Positions 45,337 through 53,217 of a DNA stretch of 64,000 bases are shown piece by piece. Source of the DNA: Bog-756 sp963833585. GTDB taxonomy: Bacteria > Actinomycetota > Acidimicrobiia > Acidimicrobiales > RAAP-2. The notes below the pieces were generated by a model. It saw only the letters and a program-made list of their open reading frames with translations, was not told where the DNA came from and did not search any database. Location: assembly GCA_963833585.1 (NCBI GenBank), contig CAWHYF010000006.1, positions 1,116,001-1,180,000 of the forward strand, written 5' to 3'. Each line of letters begins with the position of its first letter. Within the stretch, counting starts at the first letter, position 1. The position numbers and the translations under genes are program-made.

Positions 45337-45987
45337 ATGCCGGTGGCCGACGAGACGGTGCAATATCCCATCTACCTGCCCCCATTGGTGGCGGATGCCC
45401 GGCGAACGGCCGAGGTCATGGGCTTTGGTGCCGATGGGGGTGTCTCATCGTGCCTGCCAGGGGTTGGTGCGGTTCTTGCCGCTTTGGCTGCCAGCCGAGT
45501 CGGAGGCCGAATCGCCGAGATTGGAACGGCCTTTGGTGTTGGGGCGGCATGGCTCCTCTCGGGCATGGATTCCTCGGCGAGCCTGGTGACGGTCGAGGTC
45601 GACGACCGTCGGGCTGGCGCGGCCCTCAATCTTCTCAGCGCCGATGATCGGGTGACGGTGATTGCCGATCGCTGGCAGAACTGCCTACCTGGATTGGCCC
45701 CATTCGATCTGGTCTTCGTTGATGGCGGCTACGTCGAGCACCTTGCCGAGGACCCTCGGATTACCGACATGGTGGTGGACCTGATCTCCCTCGGAGGCCA
45801 ACTCGTGCTGGATGACCTCACGGCCGAAGCGGAGTGGCCAGATGAGTGGCGTGGCAGAGCCGACCCAAAACGAGAGCTGGCCTTCCGGCATCCTCTCCTC
45901 ATAGGGGCGGAGTTCTACGTACCGGACGCATCGGGGACCCTCGGTGGACATCGCACCGGTGGGCTGGTCATGACCCGAGTCAACTGA
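45337..45987 (+). CDS. Class I SAM-dependent methyltransferase (O-methyltransferase-like)
   Basis: ATG 45337 gives 216 residues; GTG 45328 in frame is an alternative. The Rossmann nucleotide fold is seen in GGRIAEIGTAFGVGAAWLL, then VTVEVDDRRAGAALNLL with the acidic residue after strand 2, and FDLVFVDGGYVEHL with the DGG strand 4. This resembles the catechol O-methyltransferase-type Methyltransf_24 family. The acceptor is unknown. Codon use is visibly less GC-biased than in the genes to the left, with many T- and A-ending codons, and it marks the start of the lower-GC segment. Confidence 0.75.
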   Translation: MPVADETVQYPIYLPPLVADARRTAEVMGFGADGGVSSCLPGVGAVLAALAASRVGGRIAEIGTAFGVGAAWLLSGMDSSASLVTVEVDDRRAGAALNLLSADDRVTVIADRWQNCLPGLAPFDLVFVDGGYVEHLAEDPRITDMVVDLISLGGQLVLDDLTAEAEWPDEWRGRADPKRELAFRHPLLIGAEFYVPDASGTLGGHRTGGLVMTRVN

Positions 45988-46172
45988 CGTCACTCCACCT
46001 TCAGACCGTCCGATGTCTTCAGGTCGGAGACCGTCGACAACGCCGCTGGTGATGGGGGGGCAGTCCCTTGGAATTTGCGGAGTTGTGGGTCCTTGAAGAC
46101 CGGAGACCCCTTGGGGCTACGTCGCGTCTCAATCTGTGGCTGAGTACACACGGATTTGTCTGGAGTTGCGGT

Positions 46173-47510
46173 TCAACCGGAGACCGCGTAGAGCTTCCAG
46201 CTCCCCGGCACCCCCTTCAGCACGTGCTCACCCCGGTCATCGAACTCAATGCCCGAGCCAACCACGAGGTCCTTGACGGTGCCGGAGACAAGAACTTCGC
46301 TCGGTGACGCCAAGGAACCGACGCGAGCTGCGATGTGAACGGCGAGGCCGCCCAGATCGTTGCCCCTCACCTCGCATTCACCGGTGTGGAGACCCATGCG
46401 CAGCTCGATACCGAGGGCCCGGGTGGCGTCGATGATCTGCTGGCCACAACGGATGGCTCGGGCCGGACCATCGAAGGAAGCGACGAAGCCGTCTCCGGTC
46501 GTGTTGACCTCCCGTCCTCGGAAGATCCGAAGCTGTTCCCGGACGACTTGATCGTGGCGATCCAGCAAGGACCGCCACCGTTGATCACCCAGCGAGGCTG
46601 CACGTTCGGTTGATCCGACGATATCGGTGAAGAGTACCGATACCAGCACTCGGTCGATATCGGTGAGGGGTCTTGTACCGGTCAAGAACTCGGCCACTTC
46701 GCCGAAGATCAGGTCCTGCTGGCTGAATATCAACATGTCGTCGCCCGGCAGCGCCACGAACTTGGATCCCACAATGTGCTCCGCCACATAGCGCCCATGA
46801 GCCATGGGCAGGAAGCTCTGGTTGTCGGCGCTCAGCACCAGCGTGGGCGTCCGGAGGAGCGGGAGCACCGGGCGGACATCGAGGTTCCGAAGCAGGTAGT
46901 CGTACTGTGCGGCCGCGGTTCTCGGGGTGACCGACGACCGGAAGAGCCGAGCAAGGGCATCGCGGCGAACTGGGTCTTCCTCCGGGCCAGCGGCACCAGC
47001 CAGCGAGAGAAACTCCGGCGTGCCCCAATGGGTCCGGAGGAACTCGATGACGAGATCGAGCGCCTCCGGTGTAAAACCGATGGGATAGTCGTCAGCGACT
47101 AGATATCGGGCCGTGGTATTGAACAGCACCAGGGAATCGACCCGTTTCGGATGTGCCGCGGCATAGAGGATCGCGATCGGGCCGGCATCGACCGTGGCGA
47201 GAATGGATGTCTGCTCGGACCCAACCGCGTTGAGGACGCTCTCCAGGTCTTCGGTCCACTCCTCCCATGTTGGTATGGCGTTACGCGGCACACCGTCAGA
47301 TGCCCCTGTGCCTCGTCGATCGAGAAAGATCAGGCGGCGCAATGACGCCAGCCGCCTGAGGAAGTCGGCGATCTCCCGGTCCTCCCACGCCATTTCGACG
47401 TTGCTGCCCAGCCCGTTGAAGAAGAGGAGGTCGGAAGGTCCGTCTCCGAGGACCTGGTAGGCAACGTCAGCCTCCCCGACGGCAACGTACTTGGTCTCCG
47501 GACGATTCAT
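46173..47510 (-). CDS. Alpha/beta-hydrolase - adenylate/guanylate cyclase fusion
   Basis: The first about 275 residues form an alpha/beta-hydrolase (LLFFNGLGSNVEMAW; LIFLDRRGTGASDG). At the nucleophile elbow the sequence reads TVDAGP, so the usual serine is replaced by Asp108. The rest is a class III cyclase domain: VSVLFTDIVGSTERAASLGD with one metal aspartate, VNTTGDGFVASFDGPARAI with the second, and VHIAARVGSLA. The usual substrate-selecting lysine is Asn here and the transition-state Asn position is His, so activity is uncertain. This arrangement is common in actinobacteria. It sits in the lower-GC segment. Confidence 0.85.
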   Translation of the reverse strand: MNRPETKYVAVGEADVAYQVLGDGPSDLLFFNGLGSNVEMAWEDREIADFLRRLASLRRLIFLDRRGTGASDGVPRNAIPTWEEWTEDLESVLNAVGSEQTSILATVDAGPIAILYAAAHPKRVDSLVLFNTTARYLVADDYPIGFTPEALDLVIEFLRTHWGTPEFLSLAGAAGPEEDPVRRDALARLFRSSVTPRTAAAQYDYLLRNLDVRPVLPLLRTPTLVLSADNQSFLPMAHGRYVAEHIVGSKFVALPGDDMLIFSQQDLIFGEVAEFLTGTRPLTDIDRVLVSVLFTDIVGSTERAASLGDQRWRSLLDRHDQVVREQLRIFRGREVNTTGDGFVASFDGPARAIRCGQQIIDATRALGIELRMGLHTGECEVRGNDLGGLAVHIAARVGSLASPSEVLVSGTVKDLVVGSGIEFDDRGEHVLKGVPGSWKLYAVSG

Positions 47511-47613
47511 GAGGCAAACAGTTTGGCTTGCATTTCAGCTCGATGTTGGCTCAGCGGGGTTGTTCCTACGTCCCACGCTCAGCGACAATCGGGGCAAGCC
47601 ACCCCGATGGGGA

Positions 47614-48027
47614 TCACCAACTCACCATCCGAACTATCAACACCCCGAACCATGCCGCTATCAGGACGGCTGGTATGACGTTCCACATGTAGAGATGGGG
47701 ATATAACCTTTCGACCCCCTTCAGCTTCTTCAGATCTTCGCCCGTGATGGCTACGACCGGAGCATCATCACCGTCCGGTCCCACAAAGCTCTGTAGTTTG
47801 CCTCTGGCGATTCCGCTGATCCGGAGAGTGGCGAACGAAGACACCGCCACCGCAATGCCTACGCCGGCGATGACGACGGAAAGTCCGGACGATGCCTTCC
47901 AGGCGAAACTGAGAGATGCGAACAGGAATCCGTTCAGGGCCAGAAACCAACCCATTCGTTGATCTCGAAGCACGTCTTCGTGCTGCAGAAGCAACCGGAT
48001 CTCTTTGCGCTTCTCGTCCTCCGCCAT
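47614..48027 (-). CDS. Uncharacterised membrane protein
   Basis: From ATG 48027 the protein is 137 residues: a charged cytoplasmic start (MAEDEKRKEIRLLLQHEDVL), two membrane helices (WFLALNGFLFASLSFAW and VVIAGVGIAVAVSSFATL), a hydrophilic loop and a third helix near the C-terminus (VIPAVLIAAWFGVLIVRMV). I do not recognise a family. Its low-GC codon use matches its neighbours. It lies between the cyclase and the repeat protein, all on the minus strand, but wide gaps argue against a tight operon. Confidence 0.6.
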   Translation of the reverse strand: MAEDEKRKEIRLLLQHEDVLRDQRMGWFLALNGFLFASLSFAWKASSGLSVVIAGVGIAVAVSSFATLRISGIARGKLQSFVGPDGDDAPVVAITGEDLKKLKGVERLYPHLYMWNVIPAVLIAAWFGVLIVRMVSW

Positions 48028-48081
48028 TCCACTCCCTCCGAACCACCTAGGCGGCAACTCTAAGCTTCGTCAGCGATGCAA

Positions 48082-48103
48082 CCCCGGCTATTCGAGGCCG
48101 GGG
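48082..48103. terminator. Possible terminator hairpin
   Basis: CCCCGGC (48082-48088) pairs with GCCGGGG (48097-48103) around an eight-base loop, in the 238-base gap downstream of the repeat-protein gene and upstream of the small membrane-protein gene. It has no T-tract; the rest of the gap shows nothing I can name. Confidence 0.35.
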
Positions 48104-48265
48104 CCAGCAGAACAATGCGGGGTGGGAGGACCCTGTTTTTGCCAGGCTGTTGCCGCGCGTCCCGGTGGACGGGAACGATCAAACTCGCTGATGGCGGCCT
48201 GTCCCCTGTTTGCGAGGTGCATCCCTTGCGCCCTCCGCCTCGTTCCGACCGGCTGGATCCTCCGA

Positions 48266-49864
48266 TCAGCGTTGGCGGGGGGCGGCGCTTCGAGCGCTGC
48301 GGATATTGGGAACGCCGGATTGGGCCCCTGCGGTTGGCGCCCCGTCTGAGACCATGTCGACCACCTGCCCCAACCCAGCCCCAACTCCGCTGCCCTCGAA
48401 GGGGGCATCGCCAAAGCTAAAGAGTCCTCCGTCGGCTGCGCTGAACCAGTAACCCCCGCCGGTCGGCATTGCCGCCATCGCAACGATTGGTTGGTTGAGG
48501 CGGATGGACCCAGTCGATCCATAGAACTGGGCATCTCCGTAGCTGAAGATCCCGCCGTCGGACGCCACCAGCCAGTAACCCGCACCATCGGGCGTGGAGG
48601 CCATGCCCACGATGGGCTGGTTGAGGTGCGAACCGCCGTGAGATCCATAGAACTGGGCATCTCCGTAGCTGAAGATCCCACCGTCGGACGCCACGAGCCA
48701 GTATCCCAGGCCGTCAGGGGTGGTGGCCATGCCCACGATCGGTTGGTTGAGGTGAGAGCCGCCATGTGATCCATAGAAGCCAGCGTCACCGTAGGCGAAG
48801 ACCCCGCCATCAGAGGCCACGAACCAGTAGCCGCCAGCATCAGGTGACGCCGCCATCCCTACGATCGGCTGGTTGAGGTGCGAACCGCCGTGTGATCCGA
48901 AGAAACCAGCGTCTCCATAAGCGAAGATGCCCCCGTCGGAAGCTACGAGCCAGTAGCCCCCGTCGTCACCCGTCGCCGCCATGCCTACGATCGGCTGGTT
49001 GAGGGCCGTGTTCCCGGCGTCGCCGTAATAGCCCGCATCGCCCATCGTCGCCACGTTCCCTGAGGAGTCGACCTGGTAGTAGCCGATCGACCCCGTGCCA
49101 GAGAGGCTGACCGACCACGCTGGGCCCACCGAGCCTTGGATCGTCACGGTGGCCGAACTCTCCCCGAGCGCTCCTGGGGAATAGTAGGCGTCCATTGCGC
49201 AAGCAGAGTCTGGCGGGAGGGTGATTGTGCCAGTTCCACTACCCGCACAGTTTGACGACGGCAGTACTGCGAACTGGTCAGCTTGGGGTCCTGAAACGGA
49301 CAGGCCGGTCGACAGGTCAACCGTGTCAGTGGAGCTGCTCTTGTTGAACAGAGTGAAAGGGTTGGGCCCTGCAAAGGTCCCCAGGGTGGTGTCCCCAAGG
49401 CTCAGACTTGGGATTCCGGTGCCAGAGAAGCCGGCAGTGTCGTATCCGCCGTCAGACTCATTGATCCTCATAGTGGCCGACCTGTCTCCGAGCCCGCCGG
49501 GACTGAAGTAGACCTCCATGAGGCAGAGAGCATTGGCTGGCAGCGTGATCGTGCCGGTGCCGATTCCGACGCAGCCAGTTGATGGGACCAGGGTGTAGTC
49601 ACCCGCGCCCGGGCCCGATTGAATGACGTCGGTCGACAGGTCGAAGGTTGTGGTTTGGCCGGTGGACAGGTAGAAGCCGGTCATGAGGCCAGAACTGCCG
49701 GGACCCGCAGAGGCGCCGAGTGGAACGTCTCCGAAGCTCATACCGACATAAGGTGGAATCGTATTGTGAGGAGTGGCTGCACCTGAAAGAGAAGGAACAG
49801 TGGCCCCGATGCTGAGCGCCAGAAGTATGCCTAGCCCGACCCGCCACACAACAGTTGTATTCAT
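48266..49864 (-). CDS. Secreted protein with choice-of-anchor-like domains and propeller repeats
   Basis: The 532-residue protein has a signal peptide (VVWRVGLGILLALSIGATVP, cleavage near residue 29). Two related Ig-like domains follow, each with GTGTITLP and (V/A)YYSPG or VYFSPG blocks, like the ASPM-SPD-2-Hydin/choice-of-anchor D group. From about residue 270 it has six 42-residue units, the first and last divergent, built on LNQPIVGMA, GYW(L/F)VASDGG and YGDA. The repeats resemble short beta-propeller blades found in Acidimicrobiia cell-surface proteins. There is no LPxTG or C-terminal anchor. The start has GGAAGGATCGAGG upstream. Function is unknown, perhaps adhesion. Confidence 0.8.
   Translation of the reverse strand: MNTTVVWRVGLGILLALSIGATVPSLSGAATPHNTIPPYVGMSFGDVPLGASAGPGSSGLMTGFYLSTGQTTTFDLSTDVIQSGPGAGDYTLVPSTGCVGIGTGTITLPANALCLMEVYFSPGGLGDRSATMRINESDGGYDTAGFSGTGIPSLSLGDTTLGTFAGPNPFTLFNKSSSTDTVDLSTGLSVSGPQADQFAVLPSSNCAGSGTGTITLPPDSACAMDAYYSPGALGESSATVTIQGSVGPAWSVSLSGTGSIGYYQVDSSGNVATMGDAGYYGDAGNTALNQPIVGMAATGDDGGYWLVASDGGIFAYGDAGFFGSHGGSHLNQPIVGMAASPDAGGYWFVASDGGVFAYGDAGFYGSHGGSHLNQPIVGMATTPDGLGYWLVASDGGIFSYGDAQFYGSHGGSHLNQPIVGMASTPDGAGYWLVASDGGIFSYGDAQFYGSTGSIRLNQPIVAMAAMPTGGGYWFSAADGGLFSFGDAPFEGSGVGAGLGQVVDMVSDGAPTAGAQSGVPNIRSARSAAPRQR
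48492..49020 (-). repeat. Tandem 126-bp repeats inside the secreted repeat protein
   Basis: The segment encoding VASDGG recurs at exact 126-base steps (plus-strand positions about 48555, 48681, 48807, 48933), with flanking divergent units. The repeats are similar but not identical in third positions, so the duplication is old or the units are drifting under protein-level selection. They are candidates for copy-number change by recombination. Confidence 0.85.
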
Positions 49865-50500
49865 CCTCGATCCTTCCGCCGTTTCTTAGGGGTGGACCCG
49901 GCAACATAGTCGGGTTCATTCGTCCGGTGTGGGATTTGATTCCGCAGCCGCAAGCACCGATAGGGCAGTCTTCGTGGGCTACGGACTTCCCCGACCAGAT
50001 CCGGTAGACCTACCGCGACTTTCCCAAAACGTCGAGAGCGGGTCAGTGATGAACCTGGCTGAACGGCACTGGAATCTGCTACCGACTTGCGCGCTTTCGG
50101 GTGCAGTTTCGTTGTTGCACTGGCCGCCACGCGGGTTGGGCTCGAGCAGTCGGTGGCGGACCAGGCCCGATAGATGGAGGACCTCCCCGCTGTTCCACCA
50201 GGTTCCCAGCGCCACCAACATCTGCGGGCCTCCTTCGCATCCGTGGACGTGACTCTCCACAGCAAAGAAGGTGGCTGGCGGCACCAGGTGGACCCTGGTC
50301 AGACGGGAAGTGTCAAACAGGTACCGGAGCCACCGTCGCCCAGGTACCGGAACCGCGTCCGGAACGTGTCAACTAGGAGCCGGAGCCACAGTGGAAAGCA
50401 TGAACCGGAGTTTCACAAGCCACCAGCAAAACCCTGGGCCGTTCTACGACAATTCTAGGACATTTGTCAGTGGCTGGCGTAGCAAAATGTGGCTCTGAGC
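49865..50500. other. Intergenic stretch without a supported gene
   Basis: This roughly 640-base gap between the repeat-protein gene and tRNA-Ile is less GC-rich than most of the window. Short open frames exist on both strands but have no ribosome site, family pattern or coding bias I can support. It contains the degenerate direct repeats at 50311-50389 and may be the remains of a mobile element or a former integration boundary. Confidence 0.5.
50311..50389. repeat. Degenerate direct repeats, possible insertion-sequence remnant
   Basis: A 23-base unit starting TGTCAA and ending CCGGAGCCAC occurs at 50311-50333 and again at 50367-50389, agreeing at 19 of 23 positions. A partial copy (AGGTACCGGAACCGC) lies at about 50342. 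TGTCAA-initiated repeats of this kind often form the ends of insertion sequences in actinobacteria, but no transposase is present. Confidence 0.35.
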
Positions 50501-50577
50501 TGGTGGGGCTAGCTGGAATCGAACCAGCGACCTCAGCATTATCAGTGCTGCGCTCTAACCGACTGAGCTATAGCCCC
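50501..50577 (-). tRNA. tRNA-Ile (anticodon GAT)
   Basis: The minus strand reads GGGGCTATAGCTCAG at the 5' end and ends in TAGCCCC, discriminator A and an encoded CCA (50501-50503). The D-arm GCTCAGTCGGTTAGAGC, anticodon loop CTGATAA with GAT, and T-loop GGTTCGATTCC are all standard. It lies 86 bases downstream of gyrA on the same strand, the usual actinobacterial place for tRNA-Ile; the tRNA-Ala often found next to it is absent. Its 3' end faces the lower-GC segment and could have served as an integration site. Confidence 0.95.
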
Positions 50578-50663
50578 GCAATCCGGTGCACGACGCTACA
50601 CCACGCCCGTCGTGACCCACGAGGGAGCCGCTTCCCCTTGCCCCGGGGCGTCGCCCTTCCGGA

Positions 50664-53147
50664 CTATCCCTCCCCGGAGACCTCGCCGGCCACCGGGGCC
50701 ACCGCCGCCACCGCGTCGCCGTCGTCGAGGTTCATGACCCGCACGCCGGTGGCGTCGCGCCCCTGTGAGGCGATCTCCCGCACGGCGGTGCGGATCACCA
50801 CACCGGTGGTGGAGATGAGCAGGATCTCGTCCTCCAGCCCGGCCATGAAGGCCGCCACCACCTTGCCCCGCTTGGCCGTGAGACGGATGCCCCGGACCCC
50901 CTGGCCGCCCCGGGCCTGGCGGTTGAACCGTTCCACCTTGGTCCGCTTGCCATAGCCGGCGTCGGTGACCAGCAGGATGTCGGCCTCGTCCCGCGCCACG
51001 TCGCACGACACCACCTGGTCCCCGGCCTTCAGTCGCACGCCGCGCACCCCGGCAGCGTCACGTCCCATGGCCCGCACATCCTGCTCGGAGAACCGGATGG
51101 TCATGCCGGACTGCGTGACCAGGAACACGTCGTCGTCGCCGTGAGTCTCCACCACCCGGACCAGCTCATCACCGTCCCGCAGGTTGATGGCGATGAACCC
51201 CTCGCGCCGCGACTTGTCGTACTCGCTGAACGCCGTCTTCTTGACCTGACCCAACTTGGTGGAGAACACCAGGTAGTTGTCGGCGGCGAAGTCCCGGGTG
51301 CCGATGATGGCCTGAATGTGCTCGTCGGGTGCGAGCGGCAGCAGGTTGACGATCGCGGTGCCCCGAGCGGTCCGCTCCTTCATGGGGATCTCGAGGGCCC
51401 GCAACCGGAAGACCCGGCCCCGGTTGGAGAAGAGCAGCAGGTGCGCGTGCGAGGTGGTGTGCACCACGTCGTCGATCAGATCCTCTTCTTTGAGTTTGGC
51501 CCCCTGGACACCCCGGCCCCCCCGGCCCTGGGTTCGGAAGGCGTCAGCCGAGACGGCCTTGATGTACCCGGCACGACTCATGGTCACGACCAGCTCCTCG
51601 TCGTCGACCAGATCCTCGACGTTCATGTCCCCGGGGTCGTGGGTGATGGTGGTCCGGCGCTCGTCGGCGAACTTCTCGCGGATCTCCCCCATCTCGGAGG
51701 CGATGACGCCCCGAAGTTTGGCCGGGTCGTTGAGGATCGACTCCAGCTCGGCGATCTCCTCCAGCAGCTTGGCCATCTCGTCTTCGAGATTGGTCCGCCC
51801 CAGCCGGGTGAGCCGGGAGAGCGTCATGTCGAGGATGTGGTTGGCCTGTTCCTCCGAGAAGTCGAACGGCGTGGCCCGGAGTGCCTCCAACGCCGCGGGG
51901 CGGTCATCCGACCCTCGAATGGCGGCGATCACTGCGTCGAGCATGTCGATGGCCTTGAGCAGACCCTCCACCACGTGCGCCCGGGCCCGGGCCTTCTCCA
52001 GCAGGAACTGGGACCGCCTGGTCACCACCTCGACCTGGTGGGCCACGTAGTGGGTGAGCATCTGGGCCAGATTGAGGGTGCGGGGCACTCCGTCCACCAG
52101 CGCCACTGCGTTGACGCTGAAACTGGTCTGCAGCGGGGTCTGCTTGAACAGGTTGTTGAGCACCACGTTGGCGTTGGCGTCGCGCTTCAACCGGATGACC
52201 AGGCGGGTCTTGCCACCCGACGAGTCGTCCTGGGCCTCGGCGATGCCGTCGATGTCCCCGGTGCGCACCAGATCGGAGATTTTCTTCTCCACCGTTGCCA
52301 CCGAGGTCTGGTACGGCATCTCGGACACCACGATGCGGGTGGCCCCGTCACGTCCCTCGTCGATCTCCGTCACGGCGCGGAGCTTGATCGAACCCTTGCC
52401 GGTCCGCAGGGCGTCGAGGATGCCCTGCCGCCCGAGGATGAGGGCCCCGGTCGGGAAGTCCGGGCCCTTCACGAATCGCATCAGCTCGTCCGGTGTGGCC
52501 TCGGGATGCTCCAGCAGGTGGATGGTGGCGTCGATCACCTCGCCCAGGTTGTGGGGCGGAATGTTGGTGGCCATCCCGACCGCGATGCCCTGTGATCCGT
52601 TGACCAGGATGTTGGGGAAGCGGGACGGCAGGACCGTCGGCTCTTCGGAGGTGGCGTCGTAGTTCGGGGTGAAGTCGACGGTCTCCTGGTCGATCCCGGC
52701 CATCAGTTCGAGGGCCAGTGGGCCCAACCGGCATTCGGTGTAGCGCATGGCGGCCGGGCCCTCGTCCGGCCCGGTGCCGCCAAAGTTCCCGTGGCCGTCC
52801 ACCAGCGGATGGCGCATCGAGAACTCCTGGACCATGCGGGCCAACGCCTCGTAGATGGAGGAGTCGCCGTGCGGGTGGTACGAGCCCATCACGTCCCCCA
52901 CCACCTTGGCGCACTTGGTGTGGGGGCGGTCGGGGAGCAGCCGCTGGTCGTACATGGAGTAGAGGATGCGGCGGTGCACCGGCTTCAACCCGTCCCGAAC
53001 ATCGGGCAGGGCCCGCGAGACGATGACCGACATGGAGTACTCGAGGAAGGAGCGCTCCATCTCCTCTTGGATCTCGATGGGCTCGATGAACCCCGATACG
53101 TCCTGGTCGGTGTCCGTACCCCGACCGTCGTCGTCACGTGCTGGCAT
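50664..53147 (-). CDS. gyrA: DNA gyrase subunit A
   Basis: The 827-residue protein has the breakage-reunion domain with catalytic Tyr136 in AAMRYTE. The quinolone region GDSSIYEALARM carries Ser96 and Glu100, equivalent to E. coli Ser83 and Asp87, so the second position is naturally Glu. The C-terminal beta-pinwheel includes a GyrA-box variant QGRGGRG. ATG 53147 is preceded by GGAGAAAG. With GyrB it introduces negative supercoils using ATP. It follows gyrB after 70 bases on the same strand, and tRNA-Ile follows it. Confidence 0.97.
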   Translation of the reverse strand: MPARDDDGRGTDTDQDVSGFIEPIEIQEEMERSFLEYSMSVIVSRALPDVRDGLKPVHRRILYSMYDQRLLPDRPHTKCAKVVGDVMGSYHPHGDSSIYEALARMVQEFSMRHPLVDGHGNFGGTGPDEGPAAMRYTECRLGPLALELMAGIDQETVDFTPNYDATSEEPTVLPSRFPNILVNGSQGIAVGMATNIPPHNLGEVIDATIHLLEHPEATPDELMRFVKGPDFPTGALILGRQGILDALRTGKGSIKLRAVTEIDEGRDGATRIVVSEMPYQTSVATVEKKISDLVRTGDIDGIAEAQDDSSGGKTRLVIRLKRDANANVVLNNLFKQTPLQTSFSVNAVALVDGVPRTLNLAQMLTHYVAHQVEVVTRRSQFLLEKARARAHVVEGLLKAIDMLDAVIAAIRGSDDRPAALEALRATPFDFSEEQANHILDMTLSRLTRLGRTNLEDEMAKLLEEIAELESILNDPAKLRGVIASEMGEIREKFADERRTTITHDPGDMNVEDLVDDEELVVTMSRAGYIKAVSADAFRTQGRGGRGVQGAKLKEEDLIDDVVHTTSHAHLLLFSNRGRVFRLRALEIPMKERTARGTAIVNLLPLAPDEHIQAIIGTRDFAADNYLVFSTKLGQVKKTAFSEYDKSRREGFIAINLRDGDELVRVVETHGDDDVFLVTQSGMTIRFSEQDVRAMGRDAAGVRGVRLKAGDQVVSCDVARDEADILLVTDAGYGKRTKVERFNRQARGGQGVRGIRLTAKRGKVVAAFMAGLEDEILLISTTGVVIRTAVREIASQGRDATGVRVMNLDDGDAVAAVAPVAGEVSGEG

Positions 53148-53217
53148 GCGGTGTCTTTCTCCGTCTCACTCGTTCACCCGGAACCCACCGCCACCGGTGG
53201 CCCGAGTGCTGGCGTCC

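Noticed and set aside
48492..49020. Regular repeats considered as a CRISPR array
   Set aside because: The 126-base repeats are coding throughout and have no repeat-spacer alternation; no cas genes are present.
49861..50284. Two overlapping minus-strand frames in the gap before tRNA-Ile
   Set aside because: They have no ribosome site, no recognisable family pattern and conflict with each other.
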